Positions 1 to 12,400 are shown, counted from the first letter of the stretch. The stretch: DNA of 64,000 bases from Aselliscus stoliczkanus (GCA_033961575.1 CM066734.1:82358501-82422500), one strand, 5' to 3'. The notes: a model not told the origin generated them from the letters alone. Program-made: numbers and translations.

Positions 1-264
1 TGTGTACAAATACAGATGATTTTTGTGTATTGATTTGTATCTTGCATATTTACTGTTTGTTAGTTTTAATATTTTTTTGGTGGCGTCTTAGTTTCTCTTG
101 TTTAAGACCAGGTCATCTGCAAACAGAGATCATTTTATTTCATCATCCTTCCTGATTTGTATTTATATTTTATTTTATTTTATTTCTTAATTGTCTGGCT
201 AGGACATAAATAAAATGTTGAGTGGAAGTGGTGAGAGCAAGTATCCTTGCCGTGTTCTTTTTAT

Positions 265-800
265 TTTTTTTGCTTTATTTTATTTTATTTTATTTTATTG
301 TTAAATTTTTGTTATCATTAATTTCAGGTGTACAAAACACTGCAATAATCATACATTTCACCCCTCACAAACTGATAATCTCCCTTCCCCAATCTGTTGC
401 CCCTCTGACATCGTGTATATGTATTACAATAACATTGACACTATTCCCTATACCAGGGGCCGGCAAACTGCGGCTAGCAAGCCACATACTGCTCTTTGGG
501 TACATTCTGTCTCAAAAGTTTGCCGACTCCTGGAAGAGACAATCTTGTCCCTCGAAATTTTGTGAGACCTTTAAAACAAATGAAATCACCATTATGAGAA
601 TAATAGCCTTTAAAAATTTTATAAATGAAACTATGATAGTTTTATTTTCATTTTCAATTTTACCTCAGAGCCTCATGTACGTACTCAAAGAGCCACATGT
701 GGCTCACAAACCGCAGTTTGCAGACCCCTGGTGGCCCTTTCACTTCAAAAGTTTGCGGACCCCTTCCCTATATATATATTATACTCCATATGCCATGATT
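265..800 (-). mobile_element. 5'-truncated L1 3' end inside the older L1
   Basis: A TTTTA-rich tail (265-300) is followed by the complement of the L1 3'UTR, with the motif ttcaggtgtacaaaacac and the pyrimidine-rich block 'cccctcacaaactgataatctccc'-like that recurs at 18238, 38545, 39300 and 42330. It is split at 454-765 by a hAT-like element. The same 3'UTR type occurs at every L1 3' end in this window, which supports the orientation. Confidence 0.7.
454..765. mobile_element. hAT-like non-autonomous DNA transposon (MITE)
   Basis: The left end reads caggggccggcaaactgcgg and the right end, reverse-complemented, reads aaggggtccgcaaact, so the termini are imperfect inverted repeats. Inner matching ends also occur (ccgcagtttgcagacccctg at 711-730). 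The flanks are ccctatac (446-453) and ccctatat (766-773), an 8-bp target-site duplication with one mismatch, as expected of hAT elements. About 312 bp with no transposase frame. It interrupts an L1 3' end and is therefore younger than it. The family name is not assigned. Confidence 0.7.
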
Positions 801-1189
801 CTTGATCTTAGAGGAAATGCTTAACAGTTTTTCATCATTGAGTATGATGTTAGCTGTAGGCTTCTCATATATGCTTCATTATGAACAGGTGCTTTTCTTC
901 TATTCTTAGATTGTTGAGATTTTTTACCATGAAAGGGGGTTGAATTTTCTCATATGGTTTCTCTGCATCTTTTAAGATGATCATGAGGTTTTTTTATTTT
1001 TTATTTTTATTCTTCATTGTGTTATTGTGGTGTATGTCATTAAGTCATTTTCATTTCTTGCATCCTGGAGATATATCCCACTTGGTTATTGTGTATGATT
1101 TTTTTAATGTATTATTGAACTTTGATAGTACTTCATTGACGATTTTTGCATTTTTGTTCATTTGAGATATCGATTTATAGTTGTTTTTT

Positions 1190-1716
1190 TTTCCTTTTTT
1201 TAAAACTGGGAAATTGGGGAATTGGGGGAGGGTAACAGTGTTGGGGAATTTGGGAGGGGGACCAGCCAAGTTCTCGTTCTTCAATCTTAGTTGTGGAGGG
1301 CGCTAGTCGCCATCTGGCTGCCTCAGCAGCTTGTTGCCTCTAAGTTCAATGTGCTGTGTTACAATCTTAGTTTTGGGTGGGCAGAGCCATCATCCCATCC
1401 AGGAGTCAAACCAGCAGTCTTGTTGTTAAGAGCACAGACTCTATCCACTGAGCCATCTGGGCAGCAGCTCAGCTCAAGGTGCCGAGTTCAGCCTTAGTTG
1501 CGGGCAGGTGTAGCCCATCATCAAACAGGCAGTCTTGTTGTTAGGAGCAGGTGCTCTTACCAGCTGAGCCATTCTGCCACCTTTTGGCAGCTCAACTACA
1601 GCTCAGCTTGGGCACAGTGTCACTGTCCCATTTGGGAATCGAACTGGCGGCCCTGTTACTCAGTGCTTGCACTCTTAAACTAACTCTTAACCAACTGAGT
1701 CACTCTGCTGGCCCTC
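1190..1716 (-). mobile_element. Composite SINE with three tRNA-like units, copy 1
   Basis: In reverse complement this begins gggccagcagagtgactcag and ends in a ccccaattccccaa block followed by A-rich sequence. Three tandem tRNA-like modules can be seen, each with an A-box-like TGGCTCAG and a B-box-like GGTTYGANTCC: complements at about 1630-1710, 1520-1590 and 1405-1470. The same order of modules occurs at 48800-49286 and 55787-56314. Reading frames here are incidental. Confidence 0.75.
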
Positions 1717-1720
1717 TTGT

Positions 1721-3335
1721 TTTGCTTGTTTTGTTTTGTTTGTTTTCCTTCCTCTATGACTTACATAAAGTAAAAACTTGATTCTGGCAGCTTTCGCTCT
1801 TAAATAAAATATCAGCTCTGGAAATTCCAAGAAAATCTTGACAAAAATAGGCTCCTGCAAAATTCCAAAGTTTTAACTTTCTTACTATGAACTTTGGAAA
1901 CTCAATACTGAGTAATGACTTCCTTGCTTCAGGCTATATTTGCCTTGCCTTAAAGCAAATGAATTCTTCAATGGGTAAAAATCAACAGAACAGGAATAAT
2001 GAGAGATTATCTGAAATCAATATACTAGTTTAATATTTTTCAAAAGTATCCTTACAACATTGAAGAGTTTGGATTTTGTAAAATATAGGGACCTACCAAA
2101 GTTTCTGGATAGCAAAGTGGTAACTTATAAGGCCCAGGATGTTCTTCTTTCACATATTGACTCTTGTATTCTAGTGTTCCTGACCTCATCTTGGCAACCT
2201 CGTTTCCTGTTACAGCTTTCCTGGTTTGCTATATCTGCTTCCCACCCAGCCCCCTCCTCTCTTACTCCTAACCCTGTGTTTCTATCCCCAGTCGGACAAT
2301 ATAACCCCAATTCTTGAATATTCTATTGCTCAATAATTTATTTGCCTTCTTTAGTATGGACTATTTCTTAACTGATTAATCCTATCAGAATGGAAAGGCA
2401 TGAAGGACATAAGGTCCCCTCCCAAAAACATCACCAGATGATCATTCAAACCTATTTTAAACTTAATGGAATCCTTATCTTGGTAATGAAATTCTTAATG
2501 ACCTTGCCTAGGCAAATGCAAGTCTTCAAGAAATGAAAGAGTCATTTTGGCATAATACCTATTCCTGTGTTTAGGGAATCAGCATAGCCTTACTTGAAAA
2601 AAATGCCAGGAAAAGTGCAGAGTAGCATGAGAGCTTTACAAAATTTAGTATTGATAGTCCAGAAATAGATATATTTCTTGTTCATTTAGTAAGAGTGTAT
2701 AACCAAAAGTATGTGTAACCAACTATAAAAATGATGCATAAAAATAGAATTTGGCATAAGAAACTAAAAACATTTATTATGAATATTTAATGTGAATAAA
2801 TAATTCAAGACAATATTTGATGACACGTATAACTGGTATGGTGCTGCACAGGAATTGAAATTGGGCCCAAAACAATCAGTAGCAGTTCATCACTAAAATT
2901 ACTATTATTTGGCCAAGCCAAGAATGTCGAAGATCAGTTAGAAAAGTCAACAGAGTAACTCAGTTGGGGACCCAAGTAGGTAGGCCTTCTTGATTCTTCA
3001 AGAAGTGGTTATGCCTTACCTCTGCTGGAAGCCAAGACAGGGCTCACACTGGAAACTGAACTCAATTAGGCTTAGAGGAATGGAAGGTGATAATGGTATT
3101 GAGATCTCATTTACCATTCTGAAGGAGAAACCACTGCCATTTTCACTGAGTGGAGAAAAAGATCAGCATTAGCACAACCCAGGCTTCAGGTTCCACACAA
3201 AAAGGTGACAGAGGAGGAAGAAGTGAAATAGTGGGAGATAATGCGGGGAAAGGGAGCTGAAATTCCTCTCCCTTCACTCTTATAATTCAAGAATTTAAGA
3301 TTTTTCCAGAGGGATCCTAGAAAGTTACTGACTCT
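1721..3335. other. Intergenic, no gene recognised
   Basis: Moderately AT-rich sequence without a convincing coding frame, splice pattern or RNA gene. The short open frames near 2060-2317 and 2990-3172 have no recognisable domain and no codon-use signal I can judge. Old diverged repeats may be present below what can be recognised by eye. Confidence 0.5.
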
Positions 3336-3339
3336 ATTT

Positions 3340-3560
3340 GTGGAAAGAGCATGAGTCATGCTACTAGGAAGATCTAAGTTTAGATTCTAATTCTACCAAT
3401 TATTTAATATTTAGAAGCTTGCAAGTTATTTAATCACTCCCAAGCATTGGATTTCTCCTTAGTAAAATTGCAATTATGTCACCTGTCTTATAAAGTTACC
3501 TTAATTGACAAAATATATTATAAGTGCCTAGGACAAAACAGGTACTCAATAAATTCCATT
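3340..3560 (+). repeat. MIR-like SINE remnant
   Basis: Contains the loosely conserved MIR order: a region like 'gcaagttatttaatcactcc', a 'ttctccttagtaaaat' block, then 'taagtgcctaggacaaaacaggtactcaataaat' in pieces. It is diverged, as expected for an ancient mammalian SINE. Identification is from remembered MIR core features, without a search. Confidence 0.6.
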
Positions 3561-3564
3561 CCCT

Positions 3565-4405
3565 TCTTTCTTTTCTAGCTTGTACTAAGTGATGGAACTT
3601 AAGAGAACCTTAGCTTTAAAATGTCACCTGAGTTTTTAAAGTCCCCTCCGTTAATGATTCATTTGGATAATGAAAAAACTCTCCTGAAAAGACTGAGAAA
3701 TGGGGGGACTTCTGTTGATTCATGTAGTAGTGAGATCTGTGTAATCAAATTGCAGAAAAATAGGAAGATCCAAGAATGAGCTGTTTTAGAAATGGACAGA
3801 TGTGGGTAAAATGCCAAAGAACAAAAGGCAAACTACTCCAGATTGGTAGGAGGCAGGTTTTAATAAGCAAAGGAATTTATGAGGTTTGTCTTGGGTGGCC
3901 TCTAGATGAGTAGTTTTCCATCCTCTGTCTGCAAAATCTTAAAGATGAGAACCCCTAACTGGGGTCAGTCACATACACAGGAGGCTTTCATAGGGTTTAG
4001 TCACATATCCATCCAGATAGTCCCTCATATTTCTGTACCAAGGCTGTGTCCTTGGGCAGGTCCTATCATGGGGAAGGCCAGTGGAGCATAGCATAGTGGA
4101 GGGGATGAGTAGCTTCCAATTGCCTGGGTCCAGCTCATGGGTCAAACCAATGGTCATATCTCCTTGATGACCTTCCACAACACTCCACCTCTCGTGACCA
4201 GTTCTTAGAATCTCACACACCCCTCTCTTCCACACTGTGTCCTGTGCATTCAGCAAGGGGAAGTTCACTATCATGGAGGTGGCTCATTTGATGGCTATCT
4301 GGCTGCACTGGAAGCAGATGCCACAGCAATCATTACAGGCACATGCAAGAGGAAACACAGGTTAAGACAATAGTTACCCAAATTAGCGACAACTTTTTTC
4401 CATTA
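3565..4405. other. Intergenic, no gene recognised
   Basis: The minus strand at 3969-4274 is open for about 100 codons but shows no domain I recognise and no splice context. It could be an old retroelement or LTR-element remnant. The preinsertion site of the L1 at 4422 lies at the right end. Confidence 0.4.
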
Positions 4406-4421
4406 AGAGTCTCATGATTTT
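4406..4421. repeat. Target-site duplication of the large L1, left copy
   Basis: The 16 bases agagtctcatgatttt recur exactly at 11258-11273, directly after the A-rich 3' tail of the L1. This fixes both ends of the insertion and shows retrotransposition by target-primed reverse transcription. Confidence 0.9.
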
Positions 4422-4839
4422 GAACGATTGCTGGAAGGTGGGCAGGCTGGGTGGGTGGGGGAAGAAGGCGTGAGGTGCAGCCTGCACCCGCGCCTGCAGA
4501 GGCCCTGAGCTTCAGAGAGCAGATTTGTGAGTGTTCCCACTGCTCGCTCCCCGTGCCCTGCAGCCCACCTAGAGTACAGCAAGAGCACAACAATCTGCAG
4601 GCTGAGGAAGAAGCCTCAGGCCAGGTGAGTGGGGGAGGAGAGAGGGGAGACATACAGCTGCATCCGTGGCTCCCCGGGTCCCCAGGAAGCAGGGTACAGA
4701 GTGCGTCAGCGACAGCGACACGGCAAGATCAATCCCTGCACCCGCCCGGTGCAGGGATCAGTCTCTGTGTCCACTGGGTCCACGGAGCGCAGCAAGAGCA
4801 TCTTGCGGGGCACAGGCTCTGAGGTAGATACCTGCAACC

Positions 4840-5230
4840 TGGCAAGCAGGGGGAAAAAAAAGAATACTCAAGAAGCGGGGAGATGCTGCGTGCTGGGCGG
4901 AGACATAGGTCCTGGAGAGACGGAGCGGGGATCTGAGCCGCTGCAGGGTGCGCACAGTCTCCTAAACTATGGCAGTCCCTCAGGGAGAGCAGCAGAAACA
5001 CAGCAGCACGTACAGACTCTGAAGCAGAAGCCTGAAACTGGGTGAGCAAGGAAAGAAAGAATATCCACGGGGGGAGACGCAGTGCGTGCCGGGCAGAGAC
5101 ACAGGACCCCAGGAGACAGACAGGAGATTTGAGCCGCTGCAGGGTGCACACAGCGCCCTAAACACCGGCAGTCTCTTTGGGAGAGCAGCAGGAACTCCTC
5201 TGGAGCGTATGAGGCAAAGGCCTTAGTTCA
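4840..5230 (+). repeat. 196-bp tandem monomers in the L1 5'UTR
   Basis: gagccgctgcagggtgc occurs at 4935 and 5131, and ggagagcagcag at 4984 and 5180. Both spacings are 196 bases. The units share the order 'caagaa..gggagatg/cgcagtgcgtg', 'gggcggagacata/gggcagagacaca', 'ctgcagggtg', 'ggagagcagcag'. A more diverged unit may precede them (4620-4840). This recalls monomer-type L1 promoters known in mouse; promoter activity is inference. Confidence 0.75.
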
Positions 5231-6325
5231 AAACTCTGTTGGGACTGTTTTTGTTGTTGTTGTTTTATTTTGTTTGTTTGTTTTGCTTGCTTGTTTGTTT
5301 GTTTTTCCTCCTCTCTTGGACAGAAAGAAAAAATAAAAAAATAGCTACAGAAATAAAAGCCCACTCCCACCCTCCCTCAGAAACCTTGGCCCCTGCCAAG
5401 CCAGAGTCTTAAACTGATCCCTGAATGAAGCAATAGGGGCAGACTACAGAGGTATTCCTACCCATAGGGGGTTAAGAATTTCTGCCCCAGAAGAGGCTGC
5501 AGAGTGAGACAACCTACCCCGCCCCCACCTTTCCTACAAGGCTTGGGGGGCAGGACAGGTTCAACTGCTGAGGCACTAACAAACAGATTCCTGGCAGCTG
5601 GCTTTGGCAATGAGGAACTCTCTCATTCTCCACGACTGTCAATGAAAAGGGTGCCCAAAGACACTCATTGAGCCTGCAGGGTGCACAGCTTGCCTTGGGA
5701 CAGATGAGAGCAGAAACGACAGTGACTTTGTAAAAACTACCAATCACAAGTCACAACCACACTCATATACAGCAAACCTGCAGTGCCAGGATCACGTTAG
5801 GCATCAGGTGGCCATCTTTGTTCCCACAAGACGCAGAGGAATTTTTGTACAGCAGAGGACAACCTGAAGACAGCTTGGTGGACTTGAGCCAAGACTGGCA
5901 CTGAAGACACAAGAATCATCATACCCACAGGCCAATTTTAGATAAAACCAGAGCATTTCTGGGTTTGACATACAAGAGTCACACCCAAAAGGAAGTTACA
6001 AGGGCTACAGATGCAAGGGCCCAAAGGGTCTAAGCATCATCAGAGGGGTCAACCCTCACACAGCAGCTCATAAATTGCTGATCCTCACAGCTAATCAGTC
6101 TGGGAGTCAAGTCTACCTACTGACAAGCCAAAAGTAATCAAAGCTAAACTTCAACAGGTGAAGACACACAACACAAGGAACACTTCAGATATACACACAC
6201 AAGAGAATAGGAGACTGAGTAATTCAAATATAAAGGACACACACCGTGTAAGTTTACCCAGAAAAGACTGAGAGACCTAGGGGATCTATCTGTTATATCG
6301 AAGCAAGCACAAAGAGTAAACCAGA

Positions 6326-7266
6326 ATGGGGAGACAAAGAAATACAACCCAAATAAAAGAAAAGAAGAAACCTCCTGAATCAGTAGAACTAGAGAAATAG
6401 AGGTAAACAACCTATCGGAGACAGAGTTCAGGACACTGATTATTAGAATGTTCAAGGAAATTAATGAAAATATAAAGAAGGATAGAGAAATCATGAAAAG
6501 CAACTAGCTAGAATTTAAGAATGCAATTACTGAATTAAATAACAAATTCGATGGAATTACTAGCAGATTGGATGAAGCAGAAAATCAAATCAGTGACTTA
6601 GAAGACAAGATAGCAGAGATCACCCAAGTGGAACAACAAAAAGAAAAAAGAATTGAAAACATTGAAAATAGTTTAAGAGAGCTGGGAGACATCAAATGCA
6701 ACAAACTTCAAATCATTGGAATATCAGAAGGAGAAGAGAGGGAGCAAGGGATTGAGAACATATTTGAAGTAATAATGTCTGAAAACTTCCTTAACTTGGC
6801 AAAGGACATTGAAACACAAGCCCAGGAAGTGCAGAGAGTTCCAACCAGGATGAGCCCAAACAGGCCCACACCAAGACACATTATAGTGAAAATGGCGAGG
6901 GTTAAGGACAAAGATAGAATCCTTAAAGCAGCAAGGGAAAGGCAGCAAGTTACTTACAAGGGCACCCCCATAAGATTATCAGCCAATTTTTCTACAGAAA
7001 CTTTGCAGGCCAGAAGGGAGTGGTAGGAGGTTTTCAAAGTGATGAAAAATAAAGGCCTACAACCGAGATTGCTGTATCCAGCAAGGTTATCATTTAAAGT
7101 TGAAGGAGAGATAAAGAGCTTCCCAGAAAAGAACAGATTGCTGTATCCAGCAAGGTTATCATTTAAAATTGAAGGAGAGATAAAGAACTTCCCAGAAAAG
7201 AACAAGTTAAGCAAATTCATTGCCACCAAGCCAGCTTTGCAGGAAATCTTAAAAGGGCTTCTTTAA
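6326..7266 (+). pseudogene. L1 ORF1 (RNA-binding chaperone), broken, with internal duplication
   Basis: The start codon lies in the L1 context 'ccagaATGGGGAGACAAAG'. The frame gives an N-terminal MGRQRN, then stops early with TAG after about 24 codons. It reopens from 6568 as a coiled-coil stretch (DEAENQISDLEDKIAEI), followed by the RRM-like part (IIGISEGEEREQGIENIF) and the C-terminal domain (RPTPRHIIVKMARVKDKDRI). A stop follows the EW of 'ARREW' at about 7024. Residues of the form LLYPARLSFKVEGEIKSFPEKN occur twice in tandem (69 bp, 7066-7134 and 7135-7203). Confidence 0.85.
7066..7203 (+). repeat. In-frame 69-bp tandem duplication in L1 ORF1
   Basis: agattgctgtatccagcaag starts at 7066 and again at 7135, so the period is exactly 69 bases (23 codons). 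The two units differ at only a few bases (aaagttg/aaaattg; aagagct/aagaact). The other L1 ORF1 sequences in this window carry the segment once. The unit lies at the end of the C-terminal domain. Confidence 0.9.
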
Positions 7267-7318
7267 GCAGAAGAGAAAAACAACCTAACTAAGGAAGACT
7301 AGGAACACAAATAACAAA

Positions 7319-10300
7319 ATGGCAATAACTACGCATCTATCAATAATCACATTAAATGTAAATGGATTAAATGCTCCAATCAAAAGACATAGGGTGGCTG
7401 AATGGATAAGAAAGCAAGACCCCAGCATATGCTGTATACAAGACACATCTCAGATCAAAGACACATACAGGCTGAAAGTAAAGGGATGGAGTAAAGTATT
7501 TCATGCAAGTGGAACTGAGAAAAAAGTTGGAGTAGCGATATTTATTTCAGATAAAATGGATTTTAAATTGAAGAATATAATAAAGGACAAAGAAAGACCC
7601 TTTATAATAATAAAGGGATCGATCCAATAAGAGGACATAACCCTAGTAAACATCTATGCACCTAACATAGGAGCTCCTAAATATATAAAACAGATATTGT
7701 CAGACATAGAGACAGAGATCAACAGTAAAACTATCAACACCCCACTGTCACCAATGGACTGATCCTCCAGACAGAAAATCAATGTGAAAACAGCGACCTT
7801 AAATGACACATTATACCAGCTGGATTTAACTGATATATTCGGAGCATTTCACCCCAAAGTTACAGAATATACATTCTTTTCAAGTGCACATGAAACATTT
7901 TCTAAGATAGACCACATGTTAGGCCACAAAACAAGTCTCAATAAATTTAAGAAGATTGAAATCATTTCAAGTGTCTTCTCTGAGCATAATGCTATGAAAC
8001 TAGAAACAATTATAAGAAGAAACCCGGAAAGCTGTCAAATAAATGGAGGCTAAACAACATGCTACTAAATAGCGAGTGGGTCACAAATGAGATCAAGGAG
8101 GAAATCAAAAGATACCTTGAGACAAATGAAAATGAAAACACCACAACCCAAATTCTCTGGGATGCATCGAAAGCAGTCCTAAGAGGGAAGCTCATAACAG
8201 TGGAGGCCTACCTAAAGAAGGAAGAGAAATCTCAAATCAACAGGTTATCCTTACACCTCAGGGAACTGGAAAAAGAACAGCAAAAGAAGCCCAAGGGGAG
8301 TATAAGAAAGGAGATAATAAAGACCAGAGCAGAAATAAATGATATACAGAACAGAAAAACAATACAAAAGCTCAATGAAACCAAGAGCTGTTTTTTTTGA
8401 AAAGATAAACAAAATTGACAAACCTCTAGCCAGGCTCATCAAAAAAAAAGAGAGGACTCAAATTAGTAAAATCAGGAATGAAAGAGGGGAAATGACTACA
8501 GACTTCACAGAAATACAAAACATTCTAAGAAATTACTATGAGCAAAAATTCTCAATAAAATATTAGCAAACAGAATTCAGCAATATATTAAGAAGATCAT
8601 ACATCATGATCAAGTGGGTTTCATCCCTAGTACACCAGGCTGGGTCAACATCCATAAATCAATTAATTGATACACCACATCAACAAAATGAAGAATAAAA
8701 AATACATGGTCATATCAATAGATGCAGGAAAAGCATTTGACAAAATCCAACAGCCATTTATGTTAAAAACCCTTAGCAAAGTGGGAATACAGGGAAAATA
8801 TCTCAACATAATAAAGACCATATATGATAAACCTACAGCTAGCATCATACTCAATGGGAAAAAGCTAAAATGACTCCCCTTAAGATCAGGAACAAGACAA
8901 GGCTGTCCACTTTCTCCTGTTTTATTCAACATAGTTCTGGAAGTTCTAGCCTCGGCAATCAGACAAGAAAAAGAAGTAGAAGGCATCCAAATTGGCAAGG
9001 AAGATGTAAAATTGTCATTATATGCAGATGACATGATATGCTATATAGAGAACCCCAAAGACTCCAACAAAAAACTATTGGAGTTGATAGATGAATTCAG
9101 TAAGGTAGAAGGATGCAAAATCAATGTTCAGAAATCAGTTGCACTTGCATATACCAAAATAAACTATCAGAAGGGGAAATTAAGAAAACTATCCCATTTA
9201 TAATTGCTTCAAGAAGTATAAAATACTGAGGAATAAATTTAACCAAAGAAGTAAGAGATCTGTACTCAGAAAATTAAAAGATACTGAAGAAACAAATAAA
9301 AGAAGATACAAATACATGGAAACACCTACCATGCTCATGGATAGGAGGAATTAGTATATTTAAATGTCCATACTGCCTAAATCAATATATAGATTCAGTG
9401 CAATTCCTATCAAAGTACCAAGGGCATTTTTCACAGAAATAGAAAATATAATCTTAAAATTTATACAGAACCATAAAAAACCCCGAATAGCCTCAGCATT
9501 CCTGAGAAATAAGAACAAAGTTGGGGGTATCACACTACCAGACATCAAAACATACTACAAGTCTACAGTAATCAAAGCAGTATGGTATTGGCATTAAAAA
9601 CAGGCACATAGATCAGTGGAACAGAAATGAGAGCCCAGAAATAAATCCAGGCATATATGGACAGTTAATCTATGACAATGCAAGCAAGAATTTACATTGG
9701 AGTAAATATAGTCTATTTAATAAATGGTGCTGGGAAAATTGGACTGACACATGCAAAAAACTGAAACTGGACCACCTCCTTATGCCATATACAAGAACAA
9801 ATTCAAAATGGATTAAAGACTTAACTGTAAGACCTGAAACCATAAAACTCCTAAAAGAAAATATAGGGAGTAAATTTGCAGACATTACCCTGAGCAATAT
9901 TTTTACTGATACATCCCTGTGGGCAAGGGAAGTAAAAGAAAAAATTAACATAATGGACATATATCAAACTAAAAGTTTTTTACAACAAAGGAAACCAATA
10001 AAACAAAAAGGAAGCCTACTGAATGGGAGAATATATTTGTGAACGATATATCTGATAAGGGGTTAATATCCAAAATTTATAAAACACTCATGAAACTCAA
10101 CACCAAAAAAACGAACAACCCAATTAAAAAATGGGCGGAGGATATGAAGAGACATTTCTCTAAAGCGGACATGCAGAAGGCCAAAAGGTATATGAAAAAA
10201 TGTTCAATCTCACTGATAATTAGGGAAATGCAAATAAAAACCACAATGAGATACCACCTCACTCCATTCAGAATGGCTATCATCAATAAATCAACAAACA

Positions 10301-10745
10301 ACAAGTGCTGGCGGGGCTGTGGGGAAAAGGGAACTCTGCTGCACTGTTGGTGGGATTGCAGACTGGTGTAGCCACTATGGAAGTCAGTATGGAGGTATCT
10401 CTAAAAACTGGAAATGGAACTATCTTTTGACCCAGCTATTCCACTCCTAGGTATTTATTCTGAAAAACCCAAGACACTGATTAAAAAATTATATGTACCC
10501 CTATATTCATTGCAGCGTTATTTACAATAGCCAAGACTTGGAGACAATCGAAATGCCCATCAGTAGATGACTGGATTCAGAAACTGTTTTTTATTTACAC
10601 AATGGAGTATTATGCAGCTATACAGAAGAAAGAAATCATACCATTTGCAATGATATGGATGGACCTAGAAAACATTATGCTAAGTGAAATAAGTCAGTCA
10701 AAGAAAGACAAATACCATATGATCTCACTTATATATGGAATCTAA
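7319..10745 (+). pseudogene. L1 ORF2 (endonuclease/reverse transcriptase), broken and internally deleted
   Basis: Starts MAITTHLSIITLNVNGLNAP, the usual start of the L1 endonuclease domain. Endonuclease motifs such as ITLVNIYAPN can be read across frames to about 8050. At about 8550-8565 the frame jumps from 'NYYEQ' to '[12 protein letters not shown]'-type sequence, so the fingers part of the reverse transcriptase is missing. The palm motif YADDM is at about 9021. The C-terminal zinc-knuckle region ([16 protein letters not shown]) is at about 10306. Ends ISLIYGI-TAA at 10745. At least four frame breaks. Confidence 0.85.
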
Positions 10746-11257
10746 AGAACTGAATAAATGATCAAAATAAACAGAAATAGTCAGAGACACAAAGGAGAAA
10801 CTGACAAGGGTTAAATGGGATCGGGGTGGGCATTAGGGAGAAGGGGAAGGGACGAGGCAACATAAACTGGTAATACAATACTACCACAGAGACAGAAGAT
10901 ACAGTTTAGGGAATATAATCAATAATGTTGTATATATTTTTTTAGGGGACCAGGTTGTCTCATGTCTTGTCAGGGAGACCACTTTATTGACGGTGTAGTG
11001 GCCTGACTACTGCACTGTACATCTGCAGCTGCCACTGATTAATATTAGATGTTGACTATAATTTAACACATATATCATCATGGGATGTGGAATATAGTGT
11101 GGGGTTGTAGTCAATGGAATTGTAATAGATATGTATTATATAGGGAGTGGGGGGGACAGGGGAGGTGGAGGGGGTAGTCACTTTGTAAGCGGTGAAAAAG
11201 ATACCTATTTCATAGTTTTGTACATCTGTAACTATTAATAATAATAATAAAAAAAAC

Positions 11258-11273
11258 AGAGTCTCATGATTTT
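11258..11273. repeat. Target-site duplication of the large L1, right copy
   Basis: Identical to 4406-4421 (agagtctcatgatttt) and immediately follows the A-rich tail. Confidence 0.9.
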
Positions 11274-12391
11274 AACCATTGATTTACCAAGTCCTCTAGG
11301 CTGGGGTTAAAGCACTCAGGGAACTCACTTGTGTTCACATGATTTAATAAATATAATATATTTGCAGACTCATCAAATATGAACATGCAACACTGTTTGG
11401 ATAATGGCACAGGTACCTCTTTGCAAGGCAATAGTAATGTCCATGGCCATCCTATTTTGAAGGGCAGCTTTTCTCATTGGAGATATCTCAGTGTTCAGTA
11501 AGGACAGGCTTTGTTGATTATCATTCAAGAATTGCTAGATGAATTTAATAAGTGCTTCTATGTGTTTTGTACCGTTCTCCAGGTCAATGGAAGGACCAAA
11601 GATGGTAGACAAATGACTGTATTAGTGGAAAGTAGAACCTGGCAACTTGGCCCCAAGGAGAGCGATATTGGCTGTGCTAGTAACTCACACATCCCAGCCG
11701 GATGTTCCATTGTAAATTCCAGTAGATAATTCCTTTCTCAGGCGCTGGGTAATCTCAGCCACACAGCATGTTGATCCATGAGAGTTGGGCAATGGCTATT
11801 TGCCATGACTTCCATACCTTCACAGATAGCTTGTACAAAGTAACCTAGAAGTCTGTCATACTCTAGACCTCCCTCCAGTTGAACATTGATTTACTATATT
11901 TATATTCTTAGGACTTATTATTTAAACAGCTACATATGCACTGTGTTTTTCATAAATAATAATGTCTCCATTTTTTTTTTTATGTTTCTAATATTTATTG
12001 TTATATAACCCACCATCCTAAACTTAGGGTTTAAACTAGCAAACTAACAGGACCATGAGAACATGGTCCGGTGGATCAGCAATTAGGGCTGGACTTAGTG
12101 AAATGTTGCTTCTTTGGTACTTGCCTGTGCTCATTCATTAAGCTACAACTCACATGTCTGGGGTTTGGCAGATTAGCAGGACATTTTGATTCTCACTTCA
12201 TATGAGATCTCCAACAGGCAAGTCTGGGCTTTATCACTAGCAGAATTCCAGAAGAGCTTGCCTGAAAGTTATAGGCCTAGGTGTGGAAGTCACTGCCAGC
12301 TTCTAGGTAAAACAGGTCATGAGGCAAGCCAAATTTAAAGGGTGGAGAAATAGCCTCCATGTCTCAATAAGAGATGTTGCAAAGAGTACAT
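11274..12391. other. Intergenic, no gene recognised
   Basis: No convincing coding frame. A plus-strand open frame at 11511-11729 and its complement have no recognisable domain. The stretch 11330-11900 has uneven composition and could be an old retrocopy, but I cannot name a parent. Confidence 0.4.
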
Positions 12392-12400
12392 AGCCATTTT

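Larger units (their letters stand above)
1..1165 (-). mobile_element. Old L1 ORF2 fragment, interrupted by later insertions
   Basis: Read on the minus strand, 1-265 and about 800-1165 give degraded L1 ORF2 reverse-transcriptase sequence with many stops. On the plus strand the stretch near 100-150 (ggtcatctgcaaacagagat) is the complement of the YADD-box region. The two halves are separated by a younger L1 3' end and a hAT-like element. It continues past the left edge of the window. No functional reading frame remains. Basis: resemblance to L1 ORF2 seen elsewhere in this window. Confidence 0.75.
4422..11257 (+). mobile_element. Near full-length L1 retrotransposon, inactive
   Basis: About 6.8 kb bounded by a perfect 16-bp target-site duplication. 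Order: GC-rich 5'UTR with monomer-like repeats (4422-6325), decayed ORF1 (6326-7266), decayed ORF2 (7319-10745), 3'UTR with G-rich stretches (10746-11230) and an (AAT)n/A-rich tail. Stops, frameshifts and an internal loss in the reverse transcriptase make it non-functional. The perfect duplication suggests a moderately young insertion within this lineage. Confidence 0.9.

Noticed and set aside
4333..5165. Cluster of overlapping GC-rich open frames on both strands
   Set aside because: They lie in the 5'UTR of the full-length L1; length is due to GC richness and tandem monomers, not coding.
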